In this document: positions 34,501-45,516 of the stretch, one piece after another | Numbering within the stretch: position 1 is the stretch's first letter | Layout: each line of letters opens with the position of its first letter | Assembly: GCF_024166365.1 (NCBI RefSeq) | Contig: NC_064820.1 | Coordinates: 144,356,001 to 144,420,000 of the forward strand | DNA length: 64,000 nt | DNA from: Elephas maximus indicus | Lineage: Eukaryota > Chordata > Mammalia > Proboscidea > Elephantidae | Reading direction: 5' to 3' | Program-made: the position numbers and the translations under genes | The notes under the pieces: generated by a model | What the model saw: only the letters and a program-made list of their open reading frames with translations | Told to the model about the DNA's origin: nothing | Databases searched by the model: none

Positions 34501-34579
34501 GCCAGGGTCCACTTCGTGATCACCAGGAGACGGTTGGGGGAAGAACTGTGCATGTGGAGTTTGGAAGCCTGATGTAAAT

Positions 34580-34765
34580 TTGGCTCTTCCACTTGCTAAT
34601 GTTTAGAACATGGTGGGCATTTCGCTTTCTGTTTTCTGAGCCTCTATTTCTTATGTATAAAATGGGGATAATAATATTAACTACCTAGCTTGCAAGCACA
34701 AGGTGAAATAACTTATACAGAAATTGACATTGTAGGCACTGAATAAACATTTACATCACATTCAT
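34580..34765 (+). mobile_element. MIR SINE
   Basis: 'ttccacttgctaatg', 'ttctgttttctgagcctc', 'taaaatggggataataata' and 'gcactgaataaacatttac' follow the MIR order from core to tail. Confidence 0.8.
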
Positions 34766-34974
34766 GGGCCACTAGCTTTGGTCTTTAGGAATACCCTTCC
34801 CTCCTTTCTGAGTCTTGGTATCCTCAACTGTAATATCCTTAGGGTCCTTCTAGGGATACCATTCTGGAACTGTGTTCCAATTGGACCATAATAAGCATTA
34901 CAGAGTGTGAAGTTAATGGAAATAGCTAGATGAACTTCCCTTCAGTGTGATTTTATTCATAATTATAATCATTT

Positions 34975-35140
34975 TAGTTTGGATTCCTCAGAAAACAGAG
35001 CTTGATGATACTGGGTGTTACTACTTTGATAGGGAGTTCAATCCCAAGCAGCAGAAGTGAGGTACACTGGGAATGAGGCAGAGAAGGAGGGAGAGAAAGT
35101 CTAGCAAGCATAACTGAGCTGGTTGCCACAAATGCTACTG
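34975..35140. other. Unclassified old repeat-like segment
   Basis: Starts 'tttggattcctcagaaaaca', with a purine-rich 'ggcagagaaggagggagag' part. The same general layout occurs at 473-751 and 47640-47970, suggesting a shared old repeat family that I cannot name. Confidence 0.3.
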
Positions 35141-35145
35141 ACTGA

Positions 35146-35480
35146 TCTTTTTTTTTTTTTTTTGATTGATCTTTAGATGAAGATTTACAAAACAAGCTAG
35201 TTTCTCATCAAACAGTACACACACTGTTGTATGACATTCGTTAACAACCCCACAACATAACACTCTCCCTTCTCAACCCTGGGTTCCTTATTACCAGCTT
35301 TCCTGTTCCCTCCTACCTTCCAGTCCCTGCCCCAGGGCTGGTGTTCCCCTTTAGTCTTGTTTTTTTCCATGGACCTGTTCAATCTTTGGCTGAAGGACAA
35401 GCCTCAGGAGTGGCCTCATTACTGAGGTGAAAGGGTGTCCAGGGGCCATACTCTCAGTCTTTCTTCAGACTCTGTCAGGC
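35146..35480 (-). mobile_element. Afrotherian L1 3' end, poly-A tail retained
   Basis: Begins with a run of T (35146-35163), the reverse of a poly-A tail, then 'tttctcatcaaacagtaca', 'gggttccttattaccagc' and 'aatctttggctgaaggac'. Same family as 19085-19390 but longer, continuing past 'ggggccatactctcagtc'. The left-truncated end lies somewhere at 35480-35640. Confidence 0.7.
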
Positions 35481-35639
35481 CAGCAAGCCTGGTCTTTCTT
35501 TTTGAGTTAGAATTTTGTTCTATATTTTTTTTCCAGCTCTCTCCAGTACCCTCTATTGTGATCCCTGACAGAGCAGACTGCTCAATGTTTTAGGTGTATC
35601 TTTTTAGACACTGCATCTCAGGACAATCTGTCTGCAGTG

Positions 35640-36044
35640 AAAAACAGAAAGAATTGATCTCCCAGTTTCCATCTCCCAACTGGCAACATGTTGGCAATGA
35701 GTTGTTAAGCCTCCTGCAATTCTGATCTCTGAAGTAGGGTCCCTTGAGCCCCACACCTTGGTGTTAACAGGGAAGCCCAGGATAGGAGGTGAGAGGGTGT
35801 AGCATGGGCATGAGGCTCGGCTCTGTGAGGTTGTAGCTGGAAGAAGTCACCATAGTGACAGTTGGAGTTGGTCATCAGGGTAGCAGTTGAGACAAGAGAC
35901 AGGTGAGGCTGAAGGGCCTGAAGTAATGCAGGTGTGTGATGCAAAATTTATGCCCAATCTATTCCAATCTGCCCAATCTGAGGAGGCCAATATATAACAT
36001 AAGGACGATGACAAAAGATGAAATAATTGTTTAGAATACCAAAA
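35640..36044. other. Unassigned stretch
   Basis: No gene or named repeat recognised. Confidence 0.35.
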
Positions 36045-36175
36045 AAACCCTCGGTTTCCTTATCCTTAAAGAGAGGATAATAATAGTATTTACCTATAAT
36101 GTTGTTGGAATGATAGGATTAAATAAATTAATATTTGTGTTTAGAATATATAAATGGCATATGAAAACAACTATA
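36045..36175 (+). mobile_element. MIR SINE fragment
   Basis: 'ggtttccttatccttaaaga', 'ggataataatagtatttacc' and 'ttgttggaatgataggatta' fit the lower half of MIR. Confidence 0.7.
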
Positions 36176-36540
36176 TAAATGTCTGTTTAAAAAATATATT
36201 AGCCTCTTGAACTTACAGGGTTTCAGCAATTCAGCATTAAATTTCTCTCTAAACTTTCTAGGAGTTAAGGAAAACATGACAGCTTTCATAATTTACATTA
36301 CCTGATCAAAATAAGCCTGCTAATTTCCAAAGAGAGCCAAGAATTTACCTGGCACAAAAGCTAGAAAGAACTGGAATTGATTCCAAAGGACATTAAAAAG
36401 CAGAATAAATAATGCTTTCAAAAGGCTTAAGCAAGAGATGTAGAAGAGTTCCTCATATGGCTAGCTCTCCCACTGATACTTCAGCAGATAAAGCTGCTGT
36501 TTTTTCTGGAAGCTAGGATAAAGAGGTTTAGATCTGCGGC

Positions 36541-36846
36541 TTTCTAAAACAGGGATGATTTTGCCCCCAGAGTCTATTTAGCAATGTTTGATGACATTTT
36601 TTGTTGTCACAACTGGGCTGCGGGGAGAGATGTGCTAATACTAAATGGTCATACCCACACTAAAAAATTATTTGTTTATCTGAAATTCAAATCTAACTGG
36701 GAATCCTGTATTTTTTTTTTTTTTTTTTTTTTAGCTCTAGCAACCCTAGCTGCTAAACTTCCTACCATGTACAGGACAGCTCTCCACAACACGGAATTGT
36801 CTGTCTGGCCCAAAATATCAGTAGTGCCGTAGTTGAGAAACCCTGC
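36541..36846 (+). mobile_element. MER20-like DNA transposon, interrupted
   Basis: Left part 'gatgattttgcccccagag', 'gttgtcacaactgggctg'. Right part 'gctgctaaacttcctacca', 'caggacagctctccacaac', 'ggcccaaaatatcagtag' and the terminus 'gttgagaaaccctg'. Between them (about 36648-36735) is foreign or expanded sequence ending in a T22 run. MER20 assignment is from memory of its consensus. Confidence 0.7.
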
Positions 36847-36857
36847 CATGAATGAAG

Positions 36858-37062
36858 GGTACTAAACCTGTTGCTGTGGAGTCGATTCCGACTTGCAGCG
36901 ACCCTATAGGACAGAGTAGAACTGTCCCATAGGATTTTCAAGGCTATAATCTTTATGGAAGCAGACCGCCATATCTTTCTCCCACAAAGTAGCTGGTAGG
37001 TTTGAACCACCGACCTTTCAGTTAGAAGCAGAGCACTTAACCACTGTGCCACCAGGGCTCTC
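36858..37062 (-). mobile_element. AfroSINE, third middle variant
   Basis: Tail 'gctgtggagtcgattccgac', middle 'ctataatctttatggaagc', reversed head 'ccactgtgccaccagggc'. It abuts a second SINE body on the right. Confidence 0.93.
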
Positions 37063-37190
37063 AACTGTGCTCCAAAGGGTTTCAATGACTGATTTTTCAG
37101 AAGTAGATTGAGGAGCCTCTGGGTGGACTTGAACCTCCAACCTTTCAGTTAGCAGCCGCGTGCATTAATCGTTTGCACTACCCAGGGATT
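37063..37190 (-). mobile_element. AfroSINE, tail-truncated, joined to the previous copy
   Basis: Contains 'ttttcagaagtagattgag', 'cctctgggtggacttgaac' and the reversed head 'cactacccagggattcc'. The 3' tail is absent at the junction with the neighbouring copy, so the pair is a head-to-tail composite of two different variants. Confidence 0.88.
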
Positions 37191-37452
37191 CCATGGCTTT
37201 GGAATTAGACAGTGGAACCAATTTGGTGAGAAACACCACTGCTAGGGGGAGAATTGTAATCCTCTTTCTTCCTCCTCAACTCTCGTCTCTGGCTGCTATC
37301 ACCAAGGTCCATACCCTAAGGCTTTCTTTGGTTTGCTCAAACTCTCCTTCAAGTAATAATAATAAAAAAAGAAAACCACACTGCAGGAACCAAGTAATTC
37401 CCCTTGTAATAGACACCACAAAAGAGAATATATTTGCTAAGTAGAATTGGAA

Positions 37453-37617
37453 ACAAAAATCAGACCCATTGCCGTAGAGTTGATTCCGACCCATAGCAAC
37501 CCTAAAGGACAGAGTAGAACTGCCCTTTAGAGTTTCCAAGGAGCACCTGGTGGATTCGAACTGCCAAACTCTTGGTTAGCAACTGTAACACTTAACTACC
37601 ATGCCTCTAGGTTTTCC
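37453..37617 (-). mobile_element. AfroSINE, short type
   Basis: Tail 'gccgtagagttgattccgac', body 'gtagaactgccctttagag', reversed head 'ctaccatgcctctaggtttt'. Possible imperfect flanking copies AGAATTGGAAA (37442-37452) and AGAACTGAAAA (37618-37628). Confidence 0.92.
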
Positions 37618-37784
37618 AGAACTGAAAAAGGCCACAATTTAACATCCTTCATGAAAATATTGATGAATTAATCCTCATCTCTACCTGCTTCCCATGCCTA
37701 GAATGAGACAGGTAGGTTATTGATATCTTCAGTTATTGTACGGAGGGTATGCTTTGCATTCAGCAAACTACATGGGCTGCATTA

Positions 37785-37917
37785 AAAAAACCAAACCCAC
37801 TGCTATCGAGTCGATTCTGACTCACAGTGACACTTTAGGACAAAGTAGAACTGTTCCATAGGTTTTCCAAGCCTGTAAATCTTTACTGTAGCAGAGAGCC
37901 ACATCTTTCTCCCACAA
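37785..37917 (-). mobile_element. AfroSINE, 5'-truncated, with TSD
   Basis: Tail and body are present but the tRNA head is missing. The duplication GCTGCATTA is at 37776-37784 and 37918-37926, so the truncation happened at insertion and was not caused by later deletion. Confidence 0.94.
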
Positions 37918-37984
37918 GCTGCATTACTAACCATGAAATGGCATGGTGGAATGGGGGAAACAGTGGCTAGCTATTCTCCTCAGC

Positions 37985-38366
37985 TAAATTGCTTGTTTAA
38001 GAAAGGGGAAGACCCCAGACCTTCTGTTAGCCCAAGACAGGAACCATTCCCAAAGCCAACTCGTCATACAGGGATTGGACTGGACTATGGGACAGAAAAT
38101 GATACTGGTGAGAAGTGGGCTTCTTGGATCAAGTAGACACATGAGACTATGTTGGCATCTCCTGCCTGGAGGAGAGATGAGGGGCAGAAAGGGTCAGAAG
38201 CTGGCCGAATGGACATGAAAATAGAAAGTAGAGGGAAGGAGTGTGCTGTCTCATTAAGGGGAGAATAATTAGGAGTATATAGCATGGTGTATATAAATTT
38301 TTGTATGAGAGACTGACTCGATTTGTAAACTTTCGCTTAAAGCATGATAAAAATTTAAAAAAAAAA
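37985..38366 (+). mobile_element. Afrotherian L1 3' end, short copy
   Basis: Shares with 31600-31950 the order 'cccaagacaggaaccattcc', 'gggcttcttggatcaagtag', 'agagactgactcgatttgt' and an A run at the end. The tail signal is altered to 'gataaaaattt'. Confidence 0.72.
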
Positions 38367-38944
38367 CATTAATGTTGCCCCTTGAATAAACATATAAAAA
38401 GAAAAAAAGAAATGCTGACTCAGGGACACCTGAGTCTATTGATTTTTCACTTAAATTCTTCATGCTTCAGGTAAAACCTAATTCCTTTTGTATTTTTGCA
38501 GTGTATGAGGAAAGAGAAGCTTAAAAGTTTAGGTTACTTGCACATAATTTCATCTAATAAATGATAGATTTAAAACTTGAACCTAAGCCCAGCCAACTCT
38601 AAAGTTCTCCCCTCCCCCTTTGCTCTTAGTTGACCTTGCCTGGTTCACTAGATTATTCAGTAAACATCATTCATTTCCCTAGCTAGGTTGGATCAAAGGT
38701 AATGTTCACCACTGGCCACAAGCCCATGTGACTCTAGCTCTGTGTCCAGGAGTCCAGGTCAATGTGAGGCAGCACACAGGCTGCCTGTGGAAACACTGGA
38801 GAGAGAAATAAATGATGTGCTGCCTCATAGCCCAGTGTGGTTCATGAACAAACCCAAAAACTCTGTCATAGAGCACCCCAGCCCTGTGGTAGAGTTTTAG
38901 ACCCATAGCCATCCCACAAAGCCCTAAAGACTAATCCTACCTGA
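38367..38944. other. Unassigned stretch
   Basis: No gene or named repeat recognised. Confidence 0.4.
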
Positions 38945-39105
38945 AAAACTAGTAACTCCATGTCTCTGTTCCCTTCTCTGTAAAATAGGGGTAGTAATAG
39001 TCCCTGCCTGATGTTTTAGTGAGAATCAATGCTATGTTACACATGAAGGGGTTGGAACAGAGCCTGGTAGATAGTAAGCTGTCAATTAAGCTAAGATATT
39101 AATAA
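38945..39105 (+). mobile_element. MIR SINE
   Basis: 'ccatgtctctgttcccttc', 'tgtaaaataggggtagtaat', 'gttttagtgagaatcaatg' and 'agcctggtagatagtaagc' follow MIR order. Confidence 0.72.
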
Positions 39106-39305
39106 TATTTTTAAATTGTTTTTATTGCTGTCATCATTATTATTTTAACATGAGAACAAGGTGTTTAAACACCACCACAGCCAATTAAGTGCTGCCTCAG
39201 TCTCTGTGTTGGGGGTTTCTGCCTGGTTAGACTCAGCGGCTAAGAGGAAGAGACAGCTTCCAGCAGCTGCTGCTACAACACACGCATACTTACCCCCAGG
39301 CCTGT

Positions 39306-39656
39306 TTGTTGTTGTTGTTGTTAGCTGCCGGCCCAGTAGGCTCCCGACTCATGGTGACCCCAGGTACAGCAGAACGAAATGCTGCCCGATTCTGCACCAC
39401 CGCCAGGATCAGTTGCCAATCAGATGTTGTGATCCATAGGGTTTTCATTGACTGACTTTTGGAAGTAGATCAATAGGCCTTTCTTTCTAGTCTTTCTTAG
39501 TCTGGAGGCTCCGCTGAAACCTGTCGAGCATCATAGCAACATGCAGGCCTCCAACGACTGATGAGTGGTGGCTAAGCATGAGAGGCACTGGCCAGGAATC
39601 GAAGCTGGGTCTCCCACATGGAAGGCAGGAATTCCACCACTGAACTACCAATGGCC
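39306..39656 (-). mobile_element. tRNA-Gly-headed SINE with body and tail from both RTE ends
   Basis: On the minus strand the element starts with a 73-bp tRNA-like head (39656-39584) that has an A box near 'gtagttcagtgg' and a B box 'gcttcgattcc', and resembles tRNA-Gly. Next comes a block like the RTE 5' untranslated region ('catgttgctatgatgctc', 'tccagactaagaaagacta', 'gtcaatgaaaaccctatgg'; compare 10790-10960). It ends with a block like the last 100 bases of RTE ('gcagcatttcgttctgctg', 'accatgagtcggg', then 'ctaacaacaacaac'). The head differs from that of AfroSINE, so it is a separate SINE family or subfamily that shares the same partner. It is not a tRNA gene, because the head is diverged and lacks a terminator. 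Confidence 0.85.
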
Positions 39657-39659
39657 CCG

Positions 39660-41550
39660 TCCTATGCCTATATATCCTGAGAATTTTTTGCATTCAACCA
39701 AGCTTTTCCCAAAATTACATCTTCTGTTTTAGAAAATCTTAATATCTACTAATAAAATAATGTATTTCACTCTTCTCCCCAAAGTCTTACTTTGCTGTTC
39801 TGCTATTTATGCCATATAGCTCTTAGGTTTCTCTTGTTGCTTGCAGCTTATTGATTATTCACCCCCAGGATTTTTTTTATTACTCTTATAACTACTCTTC
39901 AGATTTTTAACCATCATTCTTCTTCAGCATTTTCTCGTTCTTCATGTTGAACAGTTTTATTTGTTTCATATTCTATTTGACCTTTTCTGTAATCTTGCAC
40001 CAGCAATTTCTTATATACACTTCATGTTTTTACACTTCTTAAGATGTAAAAACCTTTAAGTACATAAATACTCAGGCTGTACAAAATTATTCCTTTACTA
40101 TAAAAACACCCAAATATGCATACAATTCTTGTAAGGACTTGTCCACACTTTATTAGCTTCAAAATATTGAATACTTATTTAATTTTACAATTGTAGAAAC
40201 TGTGTTTTATTTTAAAACATGTAACACGTAAGTGCTCAGAAATGCATAAAATGATTAAGTATCACTTGGTATTGTCAACAGTTCATTAGTTAATAAGCAA
40301 TGGTTTTTATAAGATCGCTAGATGCTTGTACCTTCATTAGCTGGAGGGACCACATGAAGAACCCTCTCAGATGAGCCAGGAGGGTGCAGGCAAGGCTCTC
40401 TATTATTGCATTAGCCCACAGGGTAAAAGCGATGGTGTTTCCCTGCCCCTTATACACAGACACGTACACGTACACCTATCCACATGCCTTGGGCTATCCT
40501 TTAGAGACTGTTTTCCTGAAGACTTCACTTGATTTTCATCTTGATCAGATTTTACCTCTCCATAAAGGCTGGGAGAGGTGAATAAGTCCTAGGAGTGCAC
40601 TGTCTTGCCCAGACCTACATTCCCACCTTCCTCCTGGGCAGCCTGTATTTGTGAATGTGTATGTTTGTTTCAGTGGGAGGGGTAGAAAATACCTAAAGGG
40701 AGTTCCTTATGAAGAAAAAAAAAATGTTTTAATTCTGTCTCGTAATCTAGACGTTGGTGAATGTAAGACTGTTGTCATTGGTTTCCTTATCTTTTTCTGA
40801 GAGGATATTCTGTCATGGTAAATGACATTATGACCATGCCTATGGACTCAACCAAATATAAGGAAGTTACTGAGGGTCAAGAGCCCAACAGAGGAAGATT
40901 TAATGGGGCCTCTTAACAGGTCCGTCTGAGTAGCTTGCTAGCTCATGCACCCTGATTATGTACACCTGCCCATGCTAGCAGCCTACTTGGGTAGTTCTGA
41001 GTGTCCACACCATGAGTCAACAGATGGACATTACCCTCAAAGGCATGTAAAAACTCCACCTCTTCCAGGTTCTTCTCCTGGCTGCTGGGTAGCAGGAAGT
41101 AGCCTAATTAATGTTGATACAAAGAGTCTAGATTAGAAAAATAAAAAGTATCAGGTAGTCAAAGGTTTTTCTAAAGATTAAAGGTCCTACCTGAACCGAT
41201 GTTGAACTTGTGGGATATTTTGCTTTGGAGACTGAGGAGAAAAGAATCTGATTCCAAGAGATAATTATGACTCAGCAAACTACTTCAGGCGCTAAACATC
41301 AGAGGAATGCACACTTCTCCATGTGTCAAAACAGCAGGTGGAAACAGCTGTTCTGTGCAAATTTATCTGGACATATCATAGCCACTGAAGAGGACCCAGG
41401 TTTTATGTCAGGACCTGGACAAGGGACAAAGGTGACCATTTTCTAGGAAATGACTTCAGTGCCAACAACCTTTTTAGCACCAGGAGTAGGAACAATGAAT
41501 GTCGAGTCCAAGTCTGTCTGAAATACTCTTTTAAAAAGCCATAAAACTAT
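39660..41550. other. Unassigned 1.9-kb stretch
   Basis: AT-rich in 39720-40300, with no element I can name. The rest (40300-41550) also lacks recognisable genes or repeats. Confidence 0.4.
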
Positions 41551-41960
41551 TTCTTATAGATTGAATTTTGTCCCTCCAAAAGTATACATTGTAAATCTTA
41601 AACCTGCATACCTGTGGATGTAATCCCACTTGGGAACAGAATTTCTTTGTGATGTTACTGAGACCATATCAATGTAGGATGTGTCTTAAACCAATCCCTT
41701 TTGAAATATAAGAAGGGCAGATTAGGCACAGGAAAAGAAGCACAGAGGGGAAGATTCAGACCATGTGAAGATATCCAAGGAACCTAGGAGAAAAAGCTGA
41801 AAAGAAACAAAGATTTTCACCTAGAGCTGACAGAGAGAGAAAGCCTTCCCCTAGAGCTGGTGCCTTGAATTTGGACTTCTTCCTAAACTAGAAATTTATT
41901 AATTTCTGTTTGTTAAAGCCACCCACTTGTGGTATTTCTGTTATAGCAGCACTAAGAAAC
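41551..41960 (+). mobile_element. MaLR/ERVL-type LTR
   Basis: Starts 'cttatagattgaattttgtc' and ends 'gttatagcagcactaagaaa'. Shares 'agagagaaagccttccccta' and 'gccttgaatttggacttc' with the LTRs at 14608 and 44996, but the left half differs, so it is an older or related subfamily. It abuts the 5' end of an RTE within about 10 bases. Confidence 0.75.
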
Positions 41961-42371
41961 CACTCATCTCTCAGTTTGTCCTAGTGGTGGCTTGCATGTT
42001 GCTGTGATAATGGAAGCTATGCCACCGGTGTTTCAAATACCAGCAGGATCACCCATGGTGGATAAGTTTCAGCCAAGCTTCCAGACTAAAAGAGACCAGG
42101 AAGAAGGAACTGGTGGGCTACCTTTGTAAAAACTGGCCAGTGAAAACATTATGAATAGCGGCAGAGCATTGTCTGATATAGTGCCAGAAGATGAGCTCCT
42201 CAGGTTGGAAGGCACTCAAAACATGACTGGAGAAGAGCTGCCTCCTCAAAGTAAAGTTGACCTTGATGTGGATGGAGTCAAACTCTCAGGACTTTCAGTT
42301 GCCGATGTGGCATGACTCAAAATAAGAAGAAACATCCATTAATAGCTGGAATGTGGAATGTATGAAGTATG

Positions 42372-44261
42372 TTGTAGTTGTTAGGTGCTGTCCAGTCAGT
42401 TCTGACTCATAGTGGCCTATGTATAACAGAACAAAACACTGCCCAGTCCTGTGCCATCCTCACAGTCATTGTTATGCTTGAGCCCCATCATTGTTTTGCT
42501 TGAGCAGCCACTGTGTCAATTCATCTTGTTGAGGATCTTCCTCTTTTTCCCTGACCCTCTACTTTACCAAGCATGATATCCTTCTCCAGGGACTAATGCC
42601 TCCTGACAACATGTCCAAAGTATGTGAGATGTAGTCTTGCCATCCTTGCTTCTAAGGAGCATTCTGGTTGTACTTCTTCCAAGACAGACTGTTCATTCTT
42701 CTGGCAGTCCATCTTATATTCAGTATTCTTCACCAACACCACAATTCAAAGGTGTCAATTCTTCAGTCTTCCTTATGTATCATCCAGCTTTCACATGTAT
42801 TTGAAGCGACTGAAAACACCGTGGCTTGAGTCAGGCACACCTTAGTCCTTAAAGTGACATCTTTGCTTCTCAACACTTTAAAGAGATCTTTTACAGCAGA
42901 TTTGCCCGATCCAATGTGTCTTTCAATTTCTTGACTGCTGCTTCCATGGGTGTTGTTTACGGATCCAAGTCAAATGAAATCCTTGACAACTTCAATCTTT
43001 TCCCCATTTATCGTGATGTTGCTTATTAGTCCAGTTAGGATTTTTTTGTTTCCTTTTTTTTTATGTTGAGGTGTAATCCATACTGAAGGCTGTGGTCTTT
43101 GATCTTTATCAGTAAGTGCTTCAAGTCCTCTTCGCTTTCAGCAAGGAAGGCTGTGTCATCTGCATAATGCAGGTTGTTAATGAGTCTTCTCCCAATCCTC
43201 ATGCCCTGTTATTCTTCATATAGTCCAGCTTCTCAGATTATTTGCTCAGCATACAGACTGAATAGGTGTGGTGAAAGGATACAACCCTGATGCACACCTT
43301 TCCTGACTTCAAACCACTCAGTATCCTCTTGTTCTGTCCAAACAACTGCCTCCTCATCTATGTACAAGTTCCTCATGAGCACAATTAAGTGTTCTGGAAT
43401 TCCCATTCTTTGCAATGTTATACATAATTTATTATGATCCACACAGTCGAATGCCATTGCATAGTCAATAAAACACAGGTAAACATCTTTCTGGTATTCT
43501 CTCCTTTTAGCCAGGATCTATCTGACATCAGCAATGATATTCCTGGTCCCATGTCCTCTTCTGAATGCGGCTTGAATTTCTCTCAGTTTCCTGTCCATGT
43601 ACTGCTGCAGCCACTTTTGAGTTTTCTTCAGCAAAATATTACTTGCGTGTGATATTAATGATATTGTTAGATAATTTCCACATTCTGTTGGATCACCTTT
43701 CTTGGGAATAGGCATAAATATTCCGAAGAGACAGTCGATTGGCCAGGTAGCTGTCTTCCAAATGTCTTGGCATAGACGAGTGAGCACTTCCAGTGCTACA
43801 TCCATTTGTTAAAACATCTCAATTGATATGCTGTCAATTCCTGGAGCCTTGTTTTTTGCCAGTGCCTTCAGTGCAGCTTGGACTTCTTCCTTCAGTACCA
43901 TTGGTTTCTGATCATACACCATGGTTGAATGTTGACCAATTCTTTTTGTTATAGTGGCTCTGTATATTCCTTCCATCTTCTTTTGATGCTTCCTGTGTCA
44001 TTTAATATTTTTCCCATAGAATCCTTCAATATTGCAACTCAAGTCTTGAATTTTTTCTTTAGTTCTTTCAGCTTGAGAAATGCTGAGCGTGTTCTTCTCT
44101 TTTGGTTCTCTATCTCCAGGTCTTTGCACATGTCATTATAATACTTTACTTTGTCTTCTTGTGCTGCTGTTTGAAATCTTCTGTTCAGCTCTTTTCCTTC
44201 ATCATTTCTTCCTTTTGCTTTAGCTACTTGACATTCCAGATCAAGTTCCAGAGTCTCTTCA
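42372..44261 (-). mobile_element. RTE LINE inserted in opposite orientation within another RTE
   Basis: From the 3' tail ('ttgtagttgttaggtgctg') at the left to the 5'-truncated end at 44261 (sequence matching 12088 of the near full-length copy). The perfect 11-bp duplication TATGAAGTATG flanks it at 42361-42371 and 44262-44272. The Y-A-D-D codons are intact at 43155-43166 on the minus strand, within a broken frame. Frames of 74 and 95 codons (43233-43457, 43518-43805) show F-D-C-V-D-H-N-K and C-G-N-Y-L-T-I-S-L. Confidence 0.96.
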
Positions 44262-44566
44262 TATGAAGTATGAATCCAGGAAAATGGGAAGTCATCAAAA
44301 ATGAAATGCGTAAAGATTGATATCCTAGGCATTAGTGAATTGAAATGGACTGGTATTGGCCATTTTGACTCAGACAATCATGTGGCCTACTATGCAGGAA
44401 ACAACAAAATGAAGAGGATTGGTGCCACATGCATTGTCAAAAAAAAAAAAAAAGATTTGTTCTGAAGTACAATGCCATCAGTGATAGGATAATATCCACA
44501 CACGTACAAGGAAGACCAGTTAATACGATTATTATTCAAATTTACACACCTACAACTACTGCTAAA

Positions 44567-44724
44567 ACTTAAAAACACTTGTTGCCGGAGTTGATTCCAA
44601 CTCATAGTGACCCTTTAGAACAGAGTAGAACTGTCCCATAGGATTTACAAGGAGCAACTGATAGATTTGAACTGATGACCTTTTGGTAAGCAGCTGTAGC
44701 TTTTAACCTGTCACCAGGGTTTCC
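44567..44724 (-). mobile_element. AfroSINE nested in the host RTE
   Basis: Short-type body with reversed head 'taacctgtcaccagggttt'. The target-site duplication is ACTACTGCTAAA (44555-44566) and ACTAATGCCAAA (44725-44736), which are RTE sequence. Confidence 0.94.
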
Positions 44725-44995
44725 ACTAATGCCAAAGATGAAGAAATTGAAGATGTTTACCACTTCTGCACTCTGAAATTGATCAAACACGCAATCAAGA
44801 TGTATTGATAATTACTGGTGACTGAAATGTGAAAACTGGAAACAAAGAAAAAGATTTGTAGTTGGAAAATATGGCCTTGGTGATAGAAATTGGAGATTCC
44901 ATGATAGAATTTTGAAAGACCAAGGACTTATTCATTGCAAATACCTTTTTTCAACAACATATATGGTGACTACATGCATGGACCTCATCAGATGG

Positions 44996-45516
44996 TGTCA
45001 TGGATTTAACTGTGCCCCCCCAAAATATCTGTCAACTTGGCTAATCCATGATTCCCAGTATTGTGTGATTGTCCATCAGTTTGTCATCTGATGTGATTTT
45101 CCTATGTGTTGTAAATTCTACCTCTATGATGTTAATGAGGTGAGATTAGTGGAAGTTATGTTAATGAGGCAGGAATCATCTACAAGATTAAGTTGTATTT
45201 TAAGCCAATTTCTTTTGAGATATAAAAGAGAGAAGTGAGCAGAGAGACAGAGGGAACCTCATGTCACCAAGAAAGCAGTGCTAGGATCAGAGTGTGTCCT
45301 TTGGACCCAGGGTTCCAGTGCTGCGAAACTCCTAGGCCAGAGGAAGATTGCTGACAAGGACCTTCCTCCAGAGCCAATAGACAGAAAGCCTTCCCCTGGA
45401 GCTAGTGCCCTAAATTCAGACTTCTAGCCTCCTAGACTGTGAGAGAATGAACTTCTGTTTGATAAAGCCATTCACTTGTGGTATTTCTGTTATAACAGCA
45501 CTGGATAACTAAGACA
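44996..45516 (+). mobile_element. ERVL/MaLR-type solo LTR nested in the host RTE
   Basis: Starts TGTCATGGATTTAACTGTGC and ends GGATAACTAAGACA, 521 bp. The perfect 5-bp duplication GATGG at 44991-44995 and 45517-45521 fits the 5-bp duplications of ERVL-class insertions and lies in RTE coding sequence. Its RNA-start region would lie near 'gagatataaaagagagaag' (TATA-like). No internal genes remain. Confidence 0.95.

Noticed and set aside
39584..39656. Possible functional tRNA-Gly gene on the minus strand
   Set aside because: It is the head of a SINE, with RTE-derived sequence directly following and no T-run terminator; stem pairing is also degraded.
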